From contig JBHGNT010000002.1 in assembly GCA_043228905.1 (NCBI GenBank), forward strand, positions 18,104,001 to 18,168,000: a stretch of DNA of 64,000 nucleotides, given 5' to 3'. Under the pieces are notes generated by a model. That model saw nothing but the letters and a program-made list of their open reading frames with translations. It had not been told where the DNA came from and ran no database searches. This DNA comes from Azolla caroliniana. Lineage: Eukaryota > Polypodiophyta. Below are positions 21,708 through 32,090 of the stretch, in pieces. Numbering within the stretch: the stretch's first letter is position 1; each line of letters opens with the position of its first letter. A program made the position numbers and the translations under genes.

Positions 21708-24700
21708 ATGGAAGGCGGCGGCAGCGGGCAGCCGGGGATGATGGTGCTGAATGCGCAGAATTACGCCGACTGGAAGATCAAGATGGAGGATCTTCTGATT
21801 GTTCGGGACCTGTACGAACCGATTGACAGGGCGGAAATACCGAAGGGGGTACTTGAGTCGGAATGGAGGCTTCTGAACCGGAAAGCCGTTGCAACCATTC
21901 GGCAATACGTCGACGTGAGCGTTCTACAACATGTGGCGAACGACACCAACGCATATGAGATGTGGCGGAAGCTGTCGGGCCTCTACGAGAGGAAGAATGC
22001 GTTGAACCGGACCTCCCTGATGAGGAAGATAGTGAACCTCAAGTACCGGGACGGCGAGAGTATGGTGGAACACGTAAGCACGTTCATGGGATTCGTGAAC
22101 CAGCTTGCGGCGATCAAGTTCCCGTTGGAGGATGCAATGCAAGCCATCATCCTGATGTGTACATTGCCGGACAGCTGGGAGAACCTGGTGGTGACTCTCA
22201 GCACCTCCTGCACCGAAGATAACTTGTCCCTACAAACAGTAAAGACAAGTATTTTGAACGAAGAAGCGCGTTGGAGAGATAAAGAACCGGCCTCCGACTC
22301 GAAGGCGCTGCTTACCGAATCGGAACGGGGAAGACAATGGAACTGGAGTCCGCAAAGACGGGAGAAGTCGGGGACCCGGTCGCAGTCAAGAGGAAGACCC
22401 ACATGCTTCCACTGTGGGAAGCCGGGGCACTTCCGGAAGAATTGTCGGCATTACCGAAAGGACAACGGAGCCGACGACACCGATTCGAAGAAGTCACCGG
22501 AGAGAAACGGTGCATACCGGGGAGCCACGGACCGGAGAGGTCCGGATCGGCGAGGGCAGGACCGGAAAGGAACGACGGCACTCGCGGCAAGTGAGGAAGA
22601 AATCATGCTCATCACCGAAGAAGGTGAACTAAACATTGCCGACGATGGGACGACCTGGGTGGTCGATTCCGGAGCATCGTTCCACCTGACCTCGGAGAGA
22701 AGATACTTCTCATCCTACACAGCCGGTGAGCATGGCTGTGTTCGGATGGGAAATGAAGGTACGTGCCGGATTGCCGGCATAGGAGACGTGTGGTTGACAA
22801 CCTCGACCGGATGCAAAATGCTGCTGAAGGATGTCCGACACGTTCCGGAGGTTCGATTGAACCTGATTTCGGCCGGGAGGCTAGACGATGAAGACTACAC
22901 AGGTAGCATCCGGAACGGCGTAATGAAGTTCAGCAAGGGGAGCCTGATAGTGGCTCGGGCCCAGAAAGTCAACACACTGTACCTGATGAATGCCCGGTTA
23001 TGTCCGGAAGAGCTGAATGTGGCAGCCGACACTGCCGGTGAGCTGTGGCTCAAAAGACTGTGCCACATGAGTGAGAAGGGGATGAAGAGGCTTGCAGAAG
23101 ACAACCTTATTCCAGTGAAGCATGTGCACCTGGAGAAGTGCACCGATTGCCTGGCCGGTAAGCAGAACCGAACCTCCTTCCACTCAAGGCCACCGACGAG
23201 ACGTAGTGTACCATTGGAGTTGGTACACACTGATGTGTGCCAGGTAGAAACGAAGTCACATGGCGGAGCCCAGTACTTCGTGACATTCATTGATGATCAC
23301 AGCCGGAAGCTGTGGACGGCACCGTTGAAGACAAAGGACCAAGTGTTGTCCGTCTTCAAAGAACTCCACGCGAGAGTGGAAAGAGAATCCGGCAAGAAGC
23401 TGAAAGCGATACGAGCGGATAACGGAGGGAAATACCGGGGGCAGTTCGCGGAGTACTGTCGCTCGAAAGGAATCCGGCTCGAGTTTACTGTGCCGAAGAC
23501 GCCGGAACTGAATGGGCTGGCCGAGAGGATGAACCGGACCATAATGGAGAGGGTCCGGAGTATGCTGGCGCATGCGAAATTAACCAAGGGATTTTGGGCT
23601 GAGGCAATGTCGACGGCGACATATGTGATAAATAGATCACCCTCAGTACCCCTGGATGGAGACACGCCACCGAGAGTGTGGACCGGTAAGGAAGTGTCCT
23701 ACCGGCATCTGAAGGTGTTCGGGTGTCTCGCATACGTGCATGTGGCAAAGGACCGGAGAGGAAAGCTAGATCCAAAGACCCGGCCATGCATATTCCTCGG
23801 TTACGGCGACGACGAGTTCGGCTACCGAGTATGGGACCCGGTCGACAAGAAGATATTCAGGAGTCGAGATATCATCTTCATGGAGGACAACACACTCGCC
23901 GACTCGGAGTCGGAGAAGAAGATGAAGAGCTCCAAGTCGACCGGTGAGGATCAACTCTACGAAGAGCAGTCCCGACCGGCAAGGGACCGGTTAGCACTCG
24001 AGGATCCGGCCGAAGACGGTGAAGAAACAGAACCGGCCGAGGAAGATGAAACTGATACCGGAACCGGCCCCGATCCCGAAATGGATTCGGATGAAGAGGA
24101 AACGGAGGAGCCGGTTACCGAAGCTCCGGAACGGAGATATCCTCTAAGAGAGAGAAGGGCCCCCCGGAGATTTCCGGAACCAGAGCACGTGCTGCTAACC
24201 GACGAGGGGGAGCTGGAGAGCTTTGAAGAAGCAAAACTTGACACCCATAGCCGCAGGTGGTTAAGTGCCATGCAGGAGGAGATGGTTTCCCTGCATGAGA
24301 ACCACACATATGAACTTGTGGAGTTGCCGAAAGGAAAGCGGGCACTTCGAAACAAGTGGGTGTTCAAGCTGAAACCGGGAGATGCCGGAAACCCCCCGAG
24401 ATACAAAGCCAGGATCGTGGTGAAGGGGTTCCAGCAGAAGAAGGGCGTCGACTTCGACGAGATATTTGCCCCTGTAGTGAAGATGACCTCCATCCGGACG
24501 ATGCTGAGCATAGCGGCAAGCATGGATCTCGAGGTAGAACAGATGGACGTGAAGACGGCATTCCTTCACGGTGACCTCGAAGAAGAGATCTACATGCAGC
24601 AACCGGAAGGATTCGAGAAGAAAGGGAATGAGCACCTGGTATGCCGGTTGAAGAAGAGCCTTTATGGACTGAAGCAGGCTCCCCGGCAATGGTACCGGAA

Positions 24701-25784
24701 GTTTGACTCTTCTTTCATGACCGACGAAGGGTACCACAAAACGCAGTCCGATCACTGCGTGTTTGTGAAGAAGTTCGAAGGAGGAGACTTTCTAATACTC
24801 CTCCTGTACGTGGACGACATGTTGATCGTCGGACGGGACCAGGTCAAGATACGGATGCTGAAGAAAGCACTCCACCGAACCTTCTCAATGAAGGACCTGG
24901 GTCCGGCGAGGCAAATACTAGGGATGCACATCATCCGGGACCGGAAGAAGAAGCAGTTGTGGCTGTCACAGGAGAAGTACGTGACAAAGGTGCTTCACCG
25001 GTTCAACATGTCGGAAGCAAGACCGGTCGGGTCAACACTCCCGGCAAACTGCAAGCTGTCCAGCAAGCAAAGCCCCAAGACAAAGGCTGAGAAGGAGGAC
25101 ATGATAAAAGTACCATATGCCTCTGCCGTCGGGAGCTTGATGTACGCAATGGTGTGTACAAGACCGGACATAGGATATGCAGTCGGAGTGGTGAGCCGGT
25201 ACATGAGCAATCCCGGCAAAGAGCATTGGAACGCAGCCAAGTGGATACTCCGATACCTGAAGGGCACGGCAAACGTGTGCCTCCGATTCGGCTCCGGTAA
25301 GCCCGAGCTCGACGGCTTCACCGATTCGGATATGTCGGCTGATGCAGATACCAGCCGGTTCACATCAGGGTATGTGATGACGTATGCAGGGGGAGCTGTT
25401 TCATGGCAGTCGAGGCTGCAGAAGACGGTTGCGTTGTCAACCACGGAGGCGGAGTACATGGCGGCTGTTGAAGCCGGCAAGGAAATAATATGGATGAAGG
25501 ACTTCATTAGAGAGCTCGGGATCCGGCAGGAGGAGTACCGACTCTACTGCGATAGTCAGAGTGCCATCCACCTTGCGAAGAACGCGGCCTATCACTCCCG
25601 GACGAAGCACATCCAGCGAAGATATCACTGGATCCGGGAAAGGATAGAAGACAAGGAGTTCGTGCTGACGAAGATTCACACGGACGAGAACGGGTCGGAT
25701 ATGCTGACCAAGGTGCTCACACCCGACAAGCTGGAAGCATGCCGGAAGAGGATCGGATTGGAGAGACATCCCATGCCGAAGTGA
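21708..25784 (+). CDS. Copia gag-pol polyprotein, full length (1358 residues)
   Basis: A single open frame with no internal stop. Gag occupies about residues 1-230 (NAQNYADWKIKMEDLL), followed by a zinc knuckle starting at residue 233 (CFHCGKPGHFRKNC). The protease active site is DSG at 320. Integrase has an HHCC-type region (LCHMSEKG ... CTDC) and the catalytic triad D509, D571, E606, with 35 residues between the last two. Reverse transcriptase shows MDVKTAFLHGDLEEEIYMQQ and YVDD at 1034-1037. RNase H shows STTEAEYMA near 1250. I chose the Met at 21708, directly after the primer site; the frame is open further upstream into the LTR. All catalytic residues are present, so the protein could be active. 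Confidence 0.95.
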   Translation: MEGGGSGQPGMMVLNAQNYADWKIKMEDLLIVRDLYEPIDRAEIPKGVLESEWRLLNRKAVATIRQYVDVSVLQHVANDTNAYEMWRKLSGLYERKNALNRTSLMRKIVNLKYRDGESMVEHVSTFMGFVNQLAAIKFPLEDAMQAIILMCTLPDSWENLVVTLSTSCTEDNLSLQTVKTSILNEEARWRDKEPASDSKALLTESERGRQWNWSPQRREKSGTRSQSRGRPTCFHCGKPGHFRKNCRHYRKDNGADDTDSKKSPERNGAYRGATDRRGPDRRGQDRKGTTALAASEEEIMLITEEGELNIADDGTTWVVDSGASFHLTSERRYFSSYTAGEHGCVRMGNEGTCRIAGIGDVWLTTSTGCKMLLKDVRHVPEVRLNLISAGRLDDEDYTGSIRNGVMKFSKGSLIVARAQKVNTLYLMNARLCPEELNVAADTAGELWLKRLCHMSEKGMKRLAEDNLIPVKHVHLEKCTDCLAGKQNRTSFHSRPPTRRSVPLELVHTDVCQVETKSHGGAQYFVTFIDDHSRKLWTAPLKTKDQVLSVFKELHARVERESGKKLKAIRADNGGKYRGQFAEYCRSKGIRLEFTVPKTPELNGLAERMNRTIMERVRSMLAHAKLTKGFWAEAMSTATYVINRSPSVPLDGDTPPRVWTGKEVSYRHLKVFGCLAYVHVAKDRRGKLDPKTRPCIFLGYGDDEFGYRVWDPVDKKIFRSRDIIFMEDNTLADSESEKKMKSSKSTGEDQLYEEQSRPARDRLALEDPAEDGEETEPAEEDETDTGTGPDPEMDSDEEETEEPVTEAPERRYPLRERRAPRRFPEPEHVLLTDEGELESFEEAKLDTHSRRWLSAMQEEMVSLHENHTYELVELPKGKRALRNKWVFKLKPGDAGNPPRYKARIVVKGFQQKKGVDFDEIFAPVVKMTSIRTMLSIAASMDLEVEQMDVKTAFLHGDLEEEIYMQQPEGFEKKGNEHLVCRLKKSLYGLKQAPRQWYRKFDSSFMTDEGYHKTQSDHCVFVKKFEGGDFLILLLYVDDMLIVGRDQVKIRMLKKALHRTFSMKDLGPARQILGMHIIRDRKKKQLWLSQEKYVTKVLHRFNMSEARPVGSTLPANCKLSSKQSPKTKAEKEDMIKVPYASAVGSLMYAMVCTRPDIGYAVGVVSRYMSNPGKEHWNAAKWILRYLKGTANVCLRFGSGKPELDGFTDSDMSADADTSRFTSGYVMTYAGGAVSWQSRLQKTVALSTTEAEYMAAVEAGKEIIWMKDFIRELGIRQEEYRLYCDSQSAIHLAKNAAYHSRTKHIQRRYHWIRERIEDKEFVLTKIHTDENGSDMLTKVLTPDKLEACRKRIGLERHPMPK

Positions 25785-25792
25785 AGGGGGAG
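25784..25792 (+). other. Copia polypurine tract
   Basis: AAGGGGGAG starts at the last base of the stop codon and ends two bases before the 3' LTR. It is the expected primer for plus-strand DNA synthesis. Confidence 0.85.
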
Positions 25793-25794
25793 TT

Positions 25795-26448
25795 TGTTGG
25801 GATTTTCGGTCCCTCCGGATGGGATGTCCGGAGATGAATGACGGCAAGCCCGGTTGCGGTTACGGAACCGGATGATGAAGAGTACCCGGCATGAAGCCGG
25901 ATGAAGAGTACCCGGATACGGATCCGGATGATGAAGACCCCGGTTACGGAGCCGGATGACGAATGTACCCGGAGAGAGATCCGGATGCGGGGACATATTT
26001 GTGAATATGTTTGCCAAGGGCCCTTGAGGCTACGTTTGTAAATAAGCCCGAAAGTCATATGTGTATAAATATGACTTAGGGCAACCAGTTTTTATGTTGC
26101 TACTCATTTTTTTCTGTTTTTCCACTCAAGAGGAGTGAAGAGAGAGCAGCCGTGAGAGAGATAGAGCGTGAGAGAGGAAGAGGTCGACGCCTCTGTGTAA
26201 TTCCGCCGCCTGTGGCGAGGACAGCGAGCTCAAGGTCGTCGCCTTGCAGCTCGCCATTGTATATTTCTCTGTGCATAGTTTTGGTTCGGAGTCTTGTACT
26301 CCCGTGGTTTTTCCCGTACAGGGTTTTCACGTTAAATCGTGTGTCCACTCTATTTTTCGCATTTCCCATTTTCTGCAACAACGATTCGTGTGTTTCCTTG
26401 GTTGCGGCCGAGAGGTGAAGTTTGGAAAGGGACGATTTTTTTCCATCA
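25795..26448 (+). repeat. 3' LTR of Copia
   Basis: Same length as the 5' LTR. Differences seen by eye: ACATATTT for AAATATTT, CTACGTTTG for CTACATTTG, GCAACCAG for GCAAACAG, GGCGAGG for GGTGAGG, and GAGGTGAAG for GATGTGAAG. It is followed by the GTCTT target duplication. Confidence 0.95.
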
Positions 26449-28535
26449 GTCTTTTGGCATATTTTGGTCTCTTACTTTTGCCGCATTCTGTTCATTGGCC
26501 TCCTTGATCCATTGTGTCGCTTGTTTTCTGATTGCCTCCTGGGCTTCCCACTCAGCGGTCTTTCCCTTTGACCGGGTTGTGACCTGCTGTACTTCTGTTA
26601 TTTCGGCTGTAACCATGTTGACTTCCGGCTGCTTGTCATAGCTTTTGCTTGGGCATTGGTTACTATAGTGGCCTTCCTTACGGCAGTAATAACAGTACAC
26701 CTTGTGACTGTTGCTCGTTTCTCCTTTGTCCCCGGTTTGGAGAGTGGGTATGCTCCGGCGGTCGTCTTCGGTTTTTCGGTTATCCGGTACCGATACCAGG
26801 TTGTCATTCCTTGCTGCCTCCCGACGTTCCTCTCTTCGGAAAAATCCACGCTTCCGATTCCGTCGGAAATTTCGGTTCCCTTGTCGCCTCTCTTCTCTAC
26901 GTCGGTCGTATTCCGGGGATTCGTCTCGGTCGTACCGGTCCCGGGGGTAGCTATCTTTGCGTCTCTCCTCTCGGTCATAGTTATCGCGTCTTCTATCAGC
27001 GTATCCTTGTCGCCTCTCTTCTCTGCGTCGGTCGTCTTCCGGGGATTCGTCTCTGTCGTACCGGTCCCGGGGGTAGCTATCTCTGCGTCTCTCCTCTCGG
27101 TCATAGTTGTCGCATCTTCTATCAGCGTATCTGTTACCGCGTTCGCTTGGTAGCGGTCGTCTCTCCGGAATCGATCCTCGTCCGGGTTCTGATTGCGCGG
27201 TTCTATGTGTCGAACCGGTGCTACTTGCCGATTTAACAGGTTATATTCGCATCGGTCCGTTGTATGGGCTCGAGAGTTGCAGATCACACATTGTGTCCGC
27301 AGGGTGCAGTCTACTGTTGAGTGCCCCGAATTTAGGCATGTTGTACATTGTAAGGCCTGTCGGAACCTCAGGTCTTCCTCCTTTGGGAGTGCCCGGTGTA
27401 ACATCCCCATCGACAAGAAGGGGCTAGTCTTGTTCATTTCTAAAACCCGATCAATAACTTGGTCCATTGTGCTGGTTTGGAAATCAAGGACTCCGCACAT
27501 TGTTCGAAGTGGCTCTTTCAGTGCGGCCAAAAAGACTGCTTTGGCTTCGTCTTCGGGTGGTGCTCTTGTCAGTTGGCTGTGCAGGGTCTGGAACCGAATG
27601 ATGAATTGTGGCACAGTCTCGTTCTCTTCCTGTCGGGTGGTGTAGAACTGGCCGACCAATTCCCTTTGCTCAAATTGTCTGTGAAAAAACCTGAGGAATC
27701 TGGCCTTCAAGGCATCGAATGTGGCAAAGCTGCCTAGTAAGTGCTTTGCGTGCCATCGGGCCGCTGGTCCTTCTAAGGTTATGCCGAATTCGGCGACTTT
27801 GGATCGTTCGGCTTCGGGCTCCGTCAGTCTTTGGGAGATATGGTTGGCTTCCCATGTTTGGAGGAATGCGTACACGTGTGCCTCCGCGTCGGCCTCATCC
27901 CGATACTTTGGGTATGGGTACGGCATTGTGTCGTCCAACTGACTCTCTTGTTTCCTCCGCTCTCTGTCTGCTGTTGGCGTTGGTGTGAGAACCTTTGGTT
28001 CCTCCGCGGGTGTTGCCGGTGTCCGGTCCGTTGGTTCCTCCGCGGGTGTTGTCGGTATCCGCTCCTTCGGTTCCTTCGCGGTTGTTGTCGGTATCCGGTC
28101 AGCCTTCCTCGGCGATTGCCGGTCACCGAATTCCAGGGTTATTTCTTCCTCTGGCGCCGGTGTTACGGAGTCTTCCGATCCCTCGTCCTCCCGGTCGTTT
28201 GGTGTGTCCTGGCTGCTTTTATACCGGGACGCAACGCTTCCGTCGCTTTCCGACTCCGCCTCAAGTGTTGCGAATGCTTCCGAGTCCCCGTCGCCCGTGG
28301 CGAGCGTCTGCAGTATCATTTCCGCCTCTTGCAGGCTTGTTATGCTACTGCCTTCGTCGGGGATTTGCAGAATCCGTAACTGCAGTGCTTCTTCTGCGAC
28401 TCTCCGAAGAGTTTTGGAGAATGACCGATCCCGCCAGATCTCATCGACGGCTTGCTGCAGGGCTTCCCGTCGTTGCTCGCGTTCTGTGTATCGTCTCCCT
28501 CGTTTAGTGATGTGGTCGTCATTTGGTCTAGACAT
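26449..28535 (-). pseudogene. Gypsy B gag, one frameshift
   Basis: Gag begins at 28535 (MSRPNDDH). A retrotransposon gag domain lies around 27400-27900 (GPAARWHAKHLLG, then FHRQFEQRELVGQF). Two zinc knuckles follow (CTTCLNSGHSTVDC and CVICNSRAHTTDRC), then an Arg/Asp-rich linker, then a third knuckle (CYYCRKEGHYSNQC, near 26650-26700). The linker contains a 126-bp tandem duplication (42 codons; units start near 26880 and 27006). A frameshift near 27150 puts the linker and third knuckle in another frame. The rest continues across Copia into the protease at 21022. It should coat and package element RNA; this copy could make only a truncated gag. Confidence 0.85.
26880..27131 (-). repeat. 126-bp tandem duplication inside Gypsy B gag
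   Basis: Two adjacent near-identical units, 126 bp apart, encode an Arg/Asp/Tyr-rich segment (YDREERR, DSYPRDRYDRDESPE). The length is a multiple of three, so the duplication itself keeps frame. Such basic linkers usually bind RNA. Confidence 0.8.
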
Positions 28536-28566
28536 CCATCCCCCGGTTGTCCTCTACACTTTGCAG

Positions 28567-28582
28567 GAATCGTGGTCGCCAA
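28567..28582 (-). other. Gypsy B primer binding site
   Basis: On the element strand TGGCGACCACGATTCC lies five bases after the 5' LTR. It begins with TGG, as required for tRNA CCA pairing. I do not name the tRNA. Confidence 0.7.
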
Positions 28583-28587
28583 AATTG

Positions 28588-28978
28588 TGTTGTCTGTCTG
28601 GCCGGACTAGCCTCAACACAGGTGTCTATCCGACACTTCTCCAAAGGGGTGGTAAGGATTGGATGCTAGGTTACACGCGTAAGATGATTACAATTAAGCA
28701 CAGACGGTAAACAATACGAGATACAGATAAACACGCAATAATTACTATTGTATTACTTTCCGTCCAAACCCTTTACAAATCATCGGATCCTTTTATAGGC
28801 ATCCGGCAAGGTTACAATCGGTGCGCTTAGGCAACCGACATCCGAATCGGTCCGGATCCGGATCGGTACAACTGTACCGGATTCGTCCCTCCGAATAATA
28901 ATTCTACTATTATTTACTTCCTATTATCCGATCCGATTCCGCCTTCCCACTTGTCCTTGCTCTTCTGACCGGCCAACA
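28588..28978 (-). repeat. 5' LTR of Gypsy B
   Basis: 391 bp, TGTTG/CAACA ends, nearly identical to 13452-13841. It is followed on the plus strand by the CTTGC target duplication and the resumed gag of element D. Confidence 0.92.
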
Positions 28979-28983
28979 CTTGC

Positions 28984-29393
28984 CCCACGAGAAGGCAGAA
29001 AAACGGTACCACGGTACCATGGGAGAGGATGCGAAACAAAACGCCCTCTCGACTTGCGGAGATAGAACGGCCGAGGACAAGGCCGAGATACCGATCGCAG
29101 AATCGGAACGTTGGGACCGAAAATTTCGGGCACGTCAGCCCGAGGCTCCAGACATTGGAGAAGCAAGCCCAGGCGGGGCTTGCGCGATCGGTAAGGAGAC
29201 GATCACCGACCACGAGGAGTCGGTGGCTACAGACAAGGCCGAAAATCGGATGGGCGCTTCTTCGCATCTTCCCACACTTGCTCCCGAGGCAATGGCATTC
29301 GGGCCTGAATGCCCACGAGAGTCCCAAGAGGAGGAAGGCGGCGGTGTGAGACCGAGAATCGCTGGCGAGATGATACGAGGAAGGAGTGGATGA
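28984..29393 (+). pseudogene. Element D gag, continuation after Gypsy B
   Basis: After the second CTTGC the frame that was open at 13451 resumes in the same phase and stays open for about 137 codons to a stop at 29391-29393. The composition is charged and low in recognisable motifs (EDKAEIPIAESERW, PECPRESQEEEGGG). The shared frame on both sides is independent support for the insertion model. No zinc knuckle, protease or polymerase follows. Confidence 0.6.
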
Positions 29394-31722
29394 AAGCCCT
29401 CGAACCCGATTCCGGAGAACTCGATATTCAAGCCCTTACGCCCATGTGAGACTGAGGAGATGGATGACGGTATTGAGGAGTCCTAGCACGATGCCAGCGA
29501 AGAAGGATGGGAGGTGGCCTGCGAGAAGGTCGACGAAGAGACCAAGAAACGACCTGACCGGGGACCGAACTACGCAACACTCCGAATCGGTTGGAGCGCG
29601 ATCCGATCGTGGATTGTCCGACCGGGGCCAGAATCGGCATGAGGGTGCCGATACGGGAGAGGGTGCGGAATGAGCCGCCCTCTTTTACATGGGGAGAAAG
29701 ACCAACCGGGCGAAGGTCGGGAATCGAGAAGAAGATGATCGAGGGTACGGAACAAGTCCGGCAGGATCAGCATCAGAGCGGAAACTCCGGACATTGGAGA
29801 AACAAGCCCATGTAGGGTTTGATCGATCTAAGGACGGATGCAGAGAATGAAGACCGGTCCTATGGGTCACCTCACACCGGATCTAGAGACTTCAGTGGTC
29901 GGCATCGGATCCGACGTAAGACCAAGTTATTGACGGTGGCGGCAGGAAAACGAGACCCGGCAATCCAGAGAATGACGGATGAACCCGGACGAGAACCGGG
30001 CGGACCGGACTTCCAGATAACCATTCCAAAAGGGAGGAAGAGAGCAGGCCTACGAAGAGGCCGGGAACATGGTACGTCGGTACTCCGGGAGAGGGTGTGG
30101 AGCGGCCACCCTCTCAACATGCGGAGAAGGACGACCCGGGAAAGGGTCGGGAAGACGAGAGGCCCAAGGAGGATCCTTCACACCGGATCTAGAGACTTCG
30201 GCAATCGGTAGCGGAGCCGACGTAAGACCAAGAGACTGATGATGGCGGCGAGGGGACGAGGGCAGAAGGCAACGATGGACAGTCCTATGGGTCACCTCAC
30301 ACCGGGCTAGAGACTTTGGCGGTTGGCATCGGATTTGACGTAAGACCAAGATACTGACGGTGGCGGAAGGAGAACGGGACCCGACAATGCAGAGTGACGG
30401 GCGGACCCGGACGAGAACCGGGCGGAGCAGACTTCCAAATAACCGATCCGGAAGGGAGGCAAAGGCAGGCCTACGGAGAGGCTGGAACATGGTACATCAG
30501 TACCACGGGAGAGGGTGTAGAGCGAGCCACCCTCTCAACATGCGGAGAAGGACGACCAAGGAAAGGGTCGGGAAGACAAGAAGCCCAAGGAGGATCCTTC
30601 ACACCGGATCTAGAGACTTCGGCAATTAGCGGCAAAGCCGACGTAAGATTAAGAGACTAACGGTGGCGGCGAGGTGACGAGGGCAAAGGTAGCAAAAGAC
30701 CGGTCCTATGGGATCCTCACACCAATCCGGAGACACTGGCGGTTCAAGCCAACGTGGCAACGTGAGACCGAGTGAGAAGGATGGTGACGGCAGGAAACGG
30801 GAACCAGCGATGCGGAAGTGTGGATGGCCGATCCTACGGCGATCCTCACACCGGATCTAGAGACTTCAGCGATCGGCATCGGATCCGACGTAAGACCAAG
30901 ACACTGATGGTGGCGGCAAGTGAACGTGATCGGACGACGGGTAGCAAAGCGAAAGGAGGTATGAGGCTGGTGAGGTGGCCACGAACTGGATACGAGCCCG
31001 ACTAGCAGGGTCGGCAAGACAAAGATTGGATGCACTTGGTACACGAGTCTGTGACCCAACAAAACGGAGGTCCGAGAAGGATCCTTCACACCTACCCGGA
31101 GACCCCGACTGTTCGGCCGACATGGCAACGTGAGACCGAGGGTAATTGAAGGTGGTGGCAAGGGGACAAAGGTGGCAACAACAGAGGCACCGACCTACCA
31201 AGGTGTTACGAGAACAAAGGAGGCCATGCGGGCCAGGACGCGACAAGGGTGATCTTCCAGTAAGCTATCGGGGACACACGGTTAAGGAGCGGTGTGCGAA
31301 GCCGGGAAGGGCACACCCGAAAGCAGAACGGAAGGCGTGCGTGTGGCACCGAGGGCCAAAGCAAAGCGCGAGTACGGGATGGTGCTCGGCACAGATGGTG
31401 TCGAGCAAGGAAGGCGGAAGACAGCACACGGTGGTGTCGGAAACGAGAACATGGGCGCGCGCAAACAGACTACGCAGAATGGAGGCCGGAACAAGGTAGA
31501 TGGCCGGAGAGGGATCCTCCACACCGGGTCCCAGAGACCTTGGCAGTTCGAGCCGACGTGGCAACGTAAGACCAAGGAGAAGGAAGGTGGCGGCAAGGGG
31601 ACGACGGCAAGCAGGAGGCTCCAAACCGGTGGCAGCAGCGCGAACGAAAGCGGCCAAGCAGGCTACTATGAGGTGATCCTCGGGCGGAGGACACCGCGTA
31701 TCTGAAGGAACGAGAAGTGTGC
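29394..31722 (+). repeat. Element D non-coding region made of degenerate interspersed repeats
   Basis: No convincing coding frame. A module of about 55 bp recurs at least eight times at irregular spacing: CCTCACACCGGATCTAGAG, then a variable middle, then GACGTAAGACCAAG. Approximate starts are 29870, 30175, 30290, 30597, 30715, 30846, 31083 and 31515. A second module (CTCTCAACATGCGGAGAAGG, then GGAAAGGGTCGGGAAGA) occurs near 30110 and 30530, and a third (GACATTGGAGAAGCAAGCCC) near 29152 and 29793. The stretch is GC-rich and typical of the filler in large retrotransposon derivatives. Confidence 0.65.
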
Positions 31723-32090
31723 ATGCGGTCGAGAAGTGTGAACTTTCTTGGGGGCCTTGGGTATCGCTATAAATAAGAGGCCTAACTACCCTCATTTGAT
31801 CATCTTGTTGACTACGTCAAGACTTTGTCTTCTGGTGGGTCAACTCTCATAGTTAGCGCGCCAGCACCAGGTACGACTCGACACCACGACGGTGGTATGG
31901 GACGTCGATCGAGGCCACGGAGGTGGTAGGGGATGTCGATCGAGGCTCGAGTCCATATCTATCCCTTCGCTCGGGGGTGGTTGGGTGGATCGGCACCCTT
32001 CTTTCTCTATCTCCTTCTATCTAGATCTATCTTTTATCCTTATTTTATGCTTACATTAGTTCATGTCTCTAATATGTAGCCATGTGTTTT
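31723..32090 (+). repeat. LTR fragment of the Gypsy C family, plus orientation
   Basis: The stretch matches the reverse complement of 1690-2020, including CTATAAATAAG (near 31770), CTTGTTGACTACGTCAAG and the end GTCTCTAATAT. It carries an internal duplication of GTCGATCGAGG. It does not match the element D 5' LTR, so it is not D's 3' LTR. It abuts LINE sequence at about 32091. Confidence 0.75.

Larger units (their letters stand above)
21023..26448 (+). mobile_element. Intact Ty1/Copia retrotransposon (Tork-like)
   Basis: A complete 5426-bp element with 654-bp LTRs (TGTTGGG...CCATCA), a perfect GTCTT target duplication (21018-21022 and 26449-26453), an initiator-Met tRNA primer site, one full-length gag-pol frame and a polypurine tract. 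The LTRs differ at only about five positions, so it is young. It inserted into the gag-protease junction of Gypsy B in the opposite orientation. The domain order (integrase before reverse transcriptase) is diagnostic of Copia; the Tork-clade call rests on motif resemblance only. Confidence 0.97.
13452..28978 (-). mobile_element. Gypsy B: Ty3/Gypsy element with an extra downstream ORF
   Basis: A complete minus-strand element bounded by LTRs of 390 and 391 bp (TGTTG...CAACA) with a perfect 5-bp target duplication, CTTGC (13447-13451 and 28979-28983). Without the nested Copia (21023-26448) it is about 10.1 kb. In sense order it carries the 5' LTR, primer site, gag, protease, reverse transcriptase, RNase H, integrase, a purine-rich tract, a 1054-codon extra frame and the 3' LTR. 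The LTRs differ at about four positions plus one indel, so the insertion is recent. Gag has a frameshift and pol has three stops. No chromodomain is visible. It sits inside gag of element D. Confidence 0.93.

Noticed and set aside
23957-24523. Long antisense open frames inside Copia and in Gypsy B
   Set aside because: They are shadows of the strongly biased, GC-rich sense coding frames and show no domain of their own.
31723-32090. Pairing this LTR fragment with 11830-12615 as the two LTRs of element D
   Set aside because: The sequences do not match; the fragment instead matches 1690-2020 of Gypsy C in reverse.
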